In this document: positions 6,519 through 8,913 of the stretch, piece after piece
Layout of the letters: each line of letters begins with the position of its first letter
Position numbering within the stretch: the first letter of the stretch is position 1
NCBI GenBank assembly: GCA_016462305.1
Contig: JAEMTM010000011.1
Span: 1 to 8,913 of the forward strand
DNA: 8,913 bases
Source: Sphingomonadaceae bacterium
GTDB taxonomy: Bacteria > Pseudomonadota > Alphaproteobacteria > Sphingomonadales > Sphingomonadaceae
Direction: 5' to 3'
Translations under genes and position numbers: made by a program
The notes under the pieces: model-generated
The model's input: the letters and a program-made list of their open reading frames with translations, nothing else
The model's database searches: none
Told to the model about the DNA's origin: nothing

Positions 6519-8912
6519 ATGATGTTCAGTTCTGAATTTAACAAAACGTCTTTCATCCGCGCTTCGTTGTTCGCAAGCGCCGCAATTATGGCCGCTGTCA
6601 GCATGCCCGTAATGGCACAGACCGCCCCGGCAGAAGATGATACGGCCAATGCAGAAATCATCGTAACCGCGCAAAAGCGTGAAGAGCGTTTGCAGGATAT
6701 TCCGCTCGCCGTATCGGTGGTTGGCGGGGAGGCTATTGCCAATAATGGCGGCATTACGCTTGAAAATGCGCAATATCTTGTTCCAAGCCTGAACTTCCGT
6801 AAGGCGGGTACGTCGCTGAATCAGGCATTGTTCCTGCGCGGCGTTGGCACCATCAACTTCTCGATTGCCGCTGAACCATCGGTTGCTGCGGTTCTTGATG
6901 GCGTTGTTTTGAGCCGCGCGGGCGAAGGCTTCACAGATTTGTTCGACGTTGAGCGTATCGAAGTGTTGCGCGGACCGCAGGGCACCTTGTTCGGAAAGAA
7001 CGCATCTGCCGGTGTTGTAAGCATCGTGACGAAGCGTCCGACGGCTGAATTTGGCGTGACGGTTGAAGGTTCATTCTTCACCAAATCCGAATATCGCGGC
7101 CGTGCGACGGTGAATTTGCCGCTGGGTGCCAATGTGCGTTCGCGCTTTACCGGTTTTTACGGAAGCTATGATGGCAATATTAACAATCTGACCACTGGCA
7201 AAAAGGTCAATGGCTATGAACATTACAGCGTTCGTGGCGCGATTGAGGCCGATGTCGGCGAAAATGTCATGCTGACGCTGCGCGGCGATTATCGCAAAGC
7301 CGATGATGATTGCTGTGCCGAAATTATTGGGAACACGCCAACCAATGCTGCCGCTCTGGCGCTGGTTGGAACTGGCTTTGATGGTTCGGGTTCACGCAAC
7401 ATTCGGCAGAACCTCGTCACCGCGACGAAGGAAGAAAGCTGGGGCATTGCGTTGCAAGCTGACGTTGAATTGGGCAATCATAGCCTGACTTCGATCACCA
7501 GCTATCGTGGTTGGGACAATACGGAAATTCGCGATGGTGACTGGCTCGACCGGCCCTATGTTGGTTTGAACCAGTTGCACGATAATGGTCCGCAAACATC
7601 GAACACCTTTAGTCAGGAAATTCGGATTGCTTCGCCGACTGGCCAATTCCTCGAATATGTAGTCGGGGCATATTATTCGAGGGCGGAATCGGACCGGACA
7701 TTTACGCGCAATGTGATTAGCTGTTCGGCATCAACGCTCGCTGCGGTTGTGCCGGGTCTCACACCTTGTTCAACCGCTGCGGGGGCATCGACGATCACAA
7801 CCCCTGCTGGAACGGCCGACTTTGGTTCGATATTCAAAAATATGTCGCTATTTGGTCAGGCGACGTTCAACCTATCGGACAGCCTGCGTTTGATTGGTGG
7901 CTTGCGCTACACACATGACGAATTGGACGTAAACCATATCCGCCGGACGTCACTTGCGGGTCCGGGTGTGAATGGCAACTTTGATGCTGGTGTTTACAAT
8001 AATGGTCTCGTGGCAACCGCGCCAGCGACAGGCTTTGTGGCTGGCGCGTCAAACGGCGTTCCCTTCACTGCCAGCACCAGTAACAATAACCTCTCAGGCA
8101 AGGCAGCCGTGCAGGCGGATATTACTGAAAATAATATGGCTTATGCAAGCTATACCCGCGGTTATAAGGGGCCAGCCTATAACATCTTCTACAATCTAAC
8201 GACGCCGGGCGCTGGTGTTATCGCACCAGAAACGGTCAACGCGTATGAAGTGGGTTTGAAAAATACGTTCCTTGACGGCGACCTGATTGTTAACCTCGCG
8301 GCATATTATGCGAAGTATGATAATTATCAGGCAAACAGCCCCGATTTCGTGGCCGGTGTGCGTACCACGCGCCTGACAAATGCAGGTTCGGTCTCCACCA
8401 AGGGCTTCGAATTCGACTTTGTCGCCACCCCCTCGCGTAACTTCACCCTTTCGGGTGGCGTTGCTTACAACAAGGCACAGGTTGAGAATTTCCGCTTGCC
8501 GCCGGGCGCGGATGCATCACAATTGGTTGCCAAGGGCACGCCGTTGGCGAATGCGCCAAAATGGAAAATGTCGCTTGGCGCGCAATATGACATTGAAACT
8601 TCGGGCTTTGCGAATATTGAATTGGCAAGCCAGATCGCGATGCAGTCAGACCAGATTTACGAAGCGAGCGCGAACCCGGCGGTTCGCCTTGGTTCAACCG
8701 TTGATGGCTACGCGATTGTCGATTTGTCCGCAGCTTTGGTTGATCCCAATGATGGCTGGCGACTTGCGTTTCAGGTTAAGAACCTGTTCGATAAAAGCTT
8801 TGCCTCCTCGATTGTATCGGGTGGCCCTGGCGGTGCATATCGTTACATCATCCCCCGCGAGGCCGACCGTTATTTTGGCGTAACTGCGAAGATCAACTTC
8901 GGCGCGAATTAA
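6519..8912 (+). CDS. TonB-dependent outer-membrane receptor, candidate sulfoquinovose-glycoside transporter
   Basis: A complete 797-residue TonB-dependent receptor. A signal peptide covers about 1-33, with a hydrophobic core (ASLFASAAIMAAVSMPVMA) and cleavage before QTAP. A TonB-box-like IIVTAQ follows at 47-52. The plug domain (about 55-175) ends in LRGPQGTLFGKNASAGVVSI, and the remainder is a 22-strand-type barrel with SQEIRIASP (365-373) and the late motif FQVKNLFDKSF. The C-terminus is VTAKINFGAN. Cysteines at 265-266, 402 and 417 may lie in surface loops. The gene is transcribed away from the sulfoquinovose operon across a 212-bp shared regulatory region. That arrangement suggests it imports a substrate of the operon, such as sulfoquinovosyl glycerol, across the outer membrane. 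The family is certain; the substrate rests only on context. Sphingomonads carry many such receptors, so an unrelated substrate is possible. Confidence 0.93.
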   Translation: MMFSSEFNKTSFIRASLFASAAIMAAVSMPVMAQTAPAEDDTANAEIIVTAQKREERLQDIPLAVSVVGGEAIANNGGITLENAQYLVPSLNFRKAGTSLNQALFLRGVGTINFSIAAEPSVAAVLDGVVLSRAGEGFTDLFDVERIEVLRGPQGTLFGKNASAGVVSIVTKRPTAEFGVTVEGSFFTKSEYRGRATVNLPLGANVRSRFTGFYGSYDGNINNLTTGKKVNGYEHYSVRGAIEADVGENVMLTLRGDYRKADDDCCAEIIGNTPTNAAALALVGTGFDGSGSRNIRQNLVTATKEESWGIALQADVELGNHSLTSITSYRGWDNTEIRDGDWLDRPYVGLNQLHDNGPQTSNTFSQEIRIASPTGQFLEYVVGAYYSRAESDRTFTRNVISCSASTLAAVVPGLTPCSTAAGASTITTPAGTADFGSIFKNMSLFGQATFNLSDSLRLIGGLRYTHDELDVNHIRRTSLAGPGVNGNFDAGVYNNGLVATAPATGFVAGASNGVPFTASTSNNNLSGKAAVQADITENNMAYASYTRGYKGPAYNIFYNLTTPGAGVIAPETVNAYEVGLKNTFLDGDLIVNLAAYYAKYDNYQANSPDFVAGVRTTRLTNAGSVSTKGFEFDFVATPSRNFTLSGGVAYNKAQVENFRLPPGADASQLVAKGTPLANAPKWKMSLGAQYDIETSGFANIELASQIAMQSDQIYEASANPAVRLGSTVDGYAIVDLSAALVDPNDGWRLAFQVKNLFDKSFASSIVSGGPGGAYRYIIPREADRYFGVTAKINFGAN

Positions 8913-8913
8913 G

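Noticed and set aside
6152..6535. Plus-strand open frame of 127 codons running into the receptor start
   Set aside because: Mostly antisense to the sulfoquinovosidase 5' end plus its regulatory region; the translation is compositionally random and overlaps the receptor start.

Overview
The window looks like a chromosomal piece of an alphaproteobacterium, most likely a sphingomonad (Sphingomonadales). The evidence is a TonB-dependent receptor of the style common in that order (IIVTAQKREERLQDIP near the N-terminus, SQEIRIASP in the barrel), the release factor 1 sequence, and two kinds of hairpin repeat between genes. The genus is not resolved.

Layout from left to right: a short hairpin repeat (8-25); prfA, release factor 1, on the + strand (56-1132); a mosaic of nested inverted repeats of about 155 bp between two convergent genes (1141-1294); a four-gene operon on the - strand (6306 to 1303); a 212-bp divergent regulatory region (6307-6518); and a complete TonB-dependent receptor on the + strand (6519-8912). 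No gene-free stretch exceeds 300 bases.

The operon, in transcription order, encodes a GH31 sulfoquinovosidase (YihQ/SmoI type), a LacI-family regulator, an aldo/keto reductase (SmoB-like), and an SsuD-like flavin-dependent monooxygenase (SmoC-like). All three internal junctions are 4-nt ATGA start/stop overlaps, so the genes are almost certainly co-transcribed and translationally coupled.

Together they match the catalytic core of the oxidative sulfoquinovose pathway (sulfo-SMO), described in Agrobacterium. In that pathway the sulfoquinovosidase frees sulfoquinovose from plant or algal sulfolipid glycosides. The FMNH2-dependent monooxygenase splits the C-S bond to give sulfite and 6-oxo-glucose, and the reductase converts 6-oxo-glucose to glucose. 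Here the core is paired with a LacI regulator inside the operon and a divergent TonB-dependent receptor. The Agrobacterium cluster instead carries an ABC importer. The flavin reductase that feeds the monooxygenase and any inner-membrane importer are not in the window. They would have to lie beyond position 8913 or elsewhere in the genome.

The pathway assignment rests on active-site residues visible in the sulfoquinovosidase plus gene context. Substrate transport by the receptor and control by the LacI protein are inferences.
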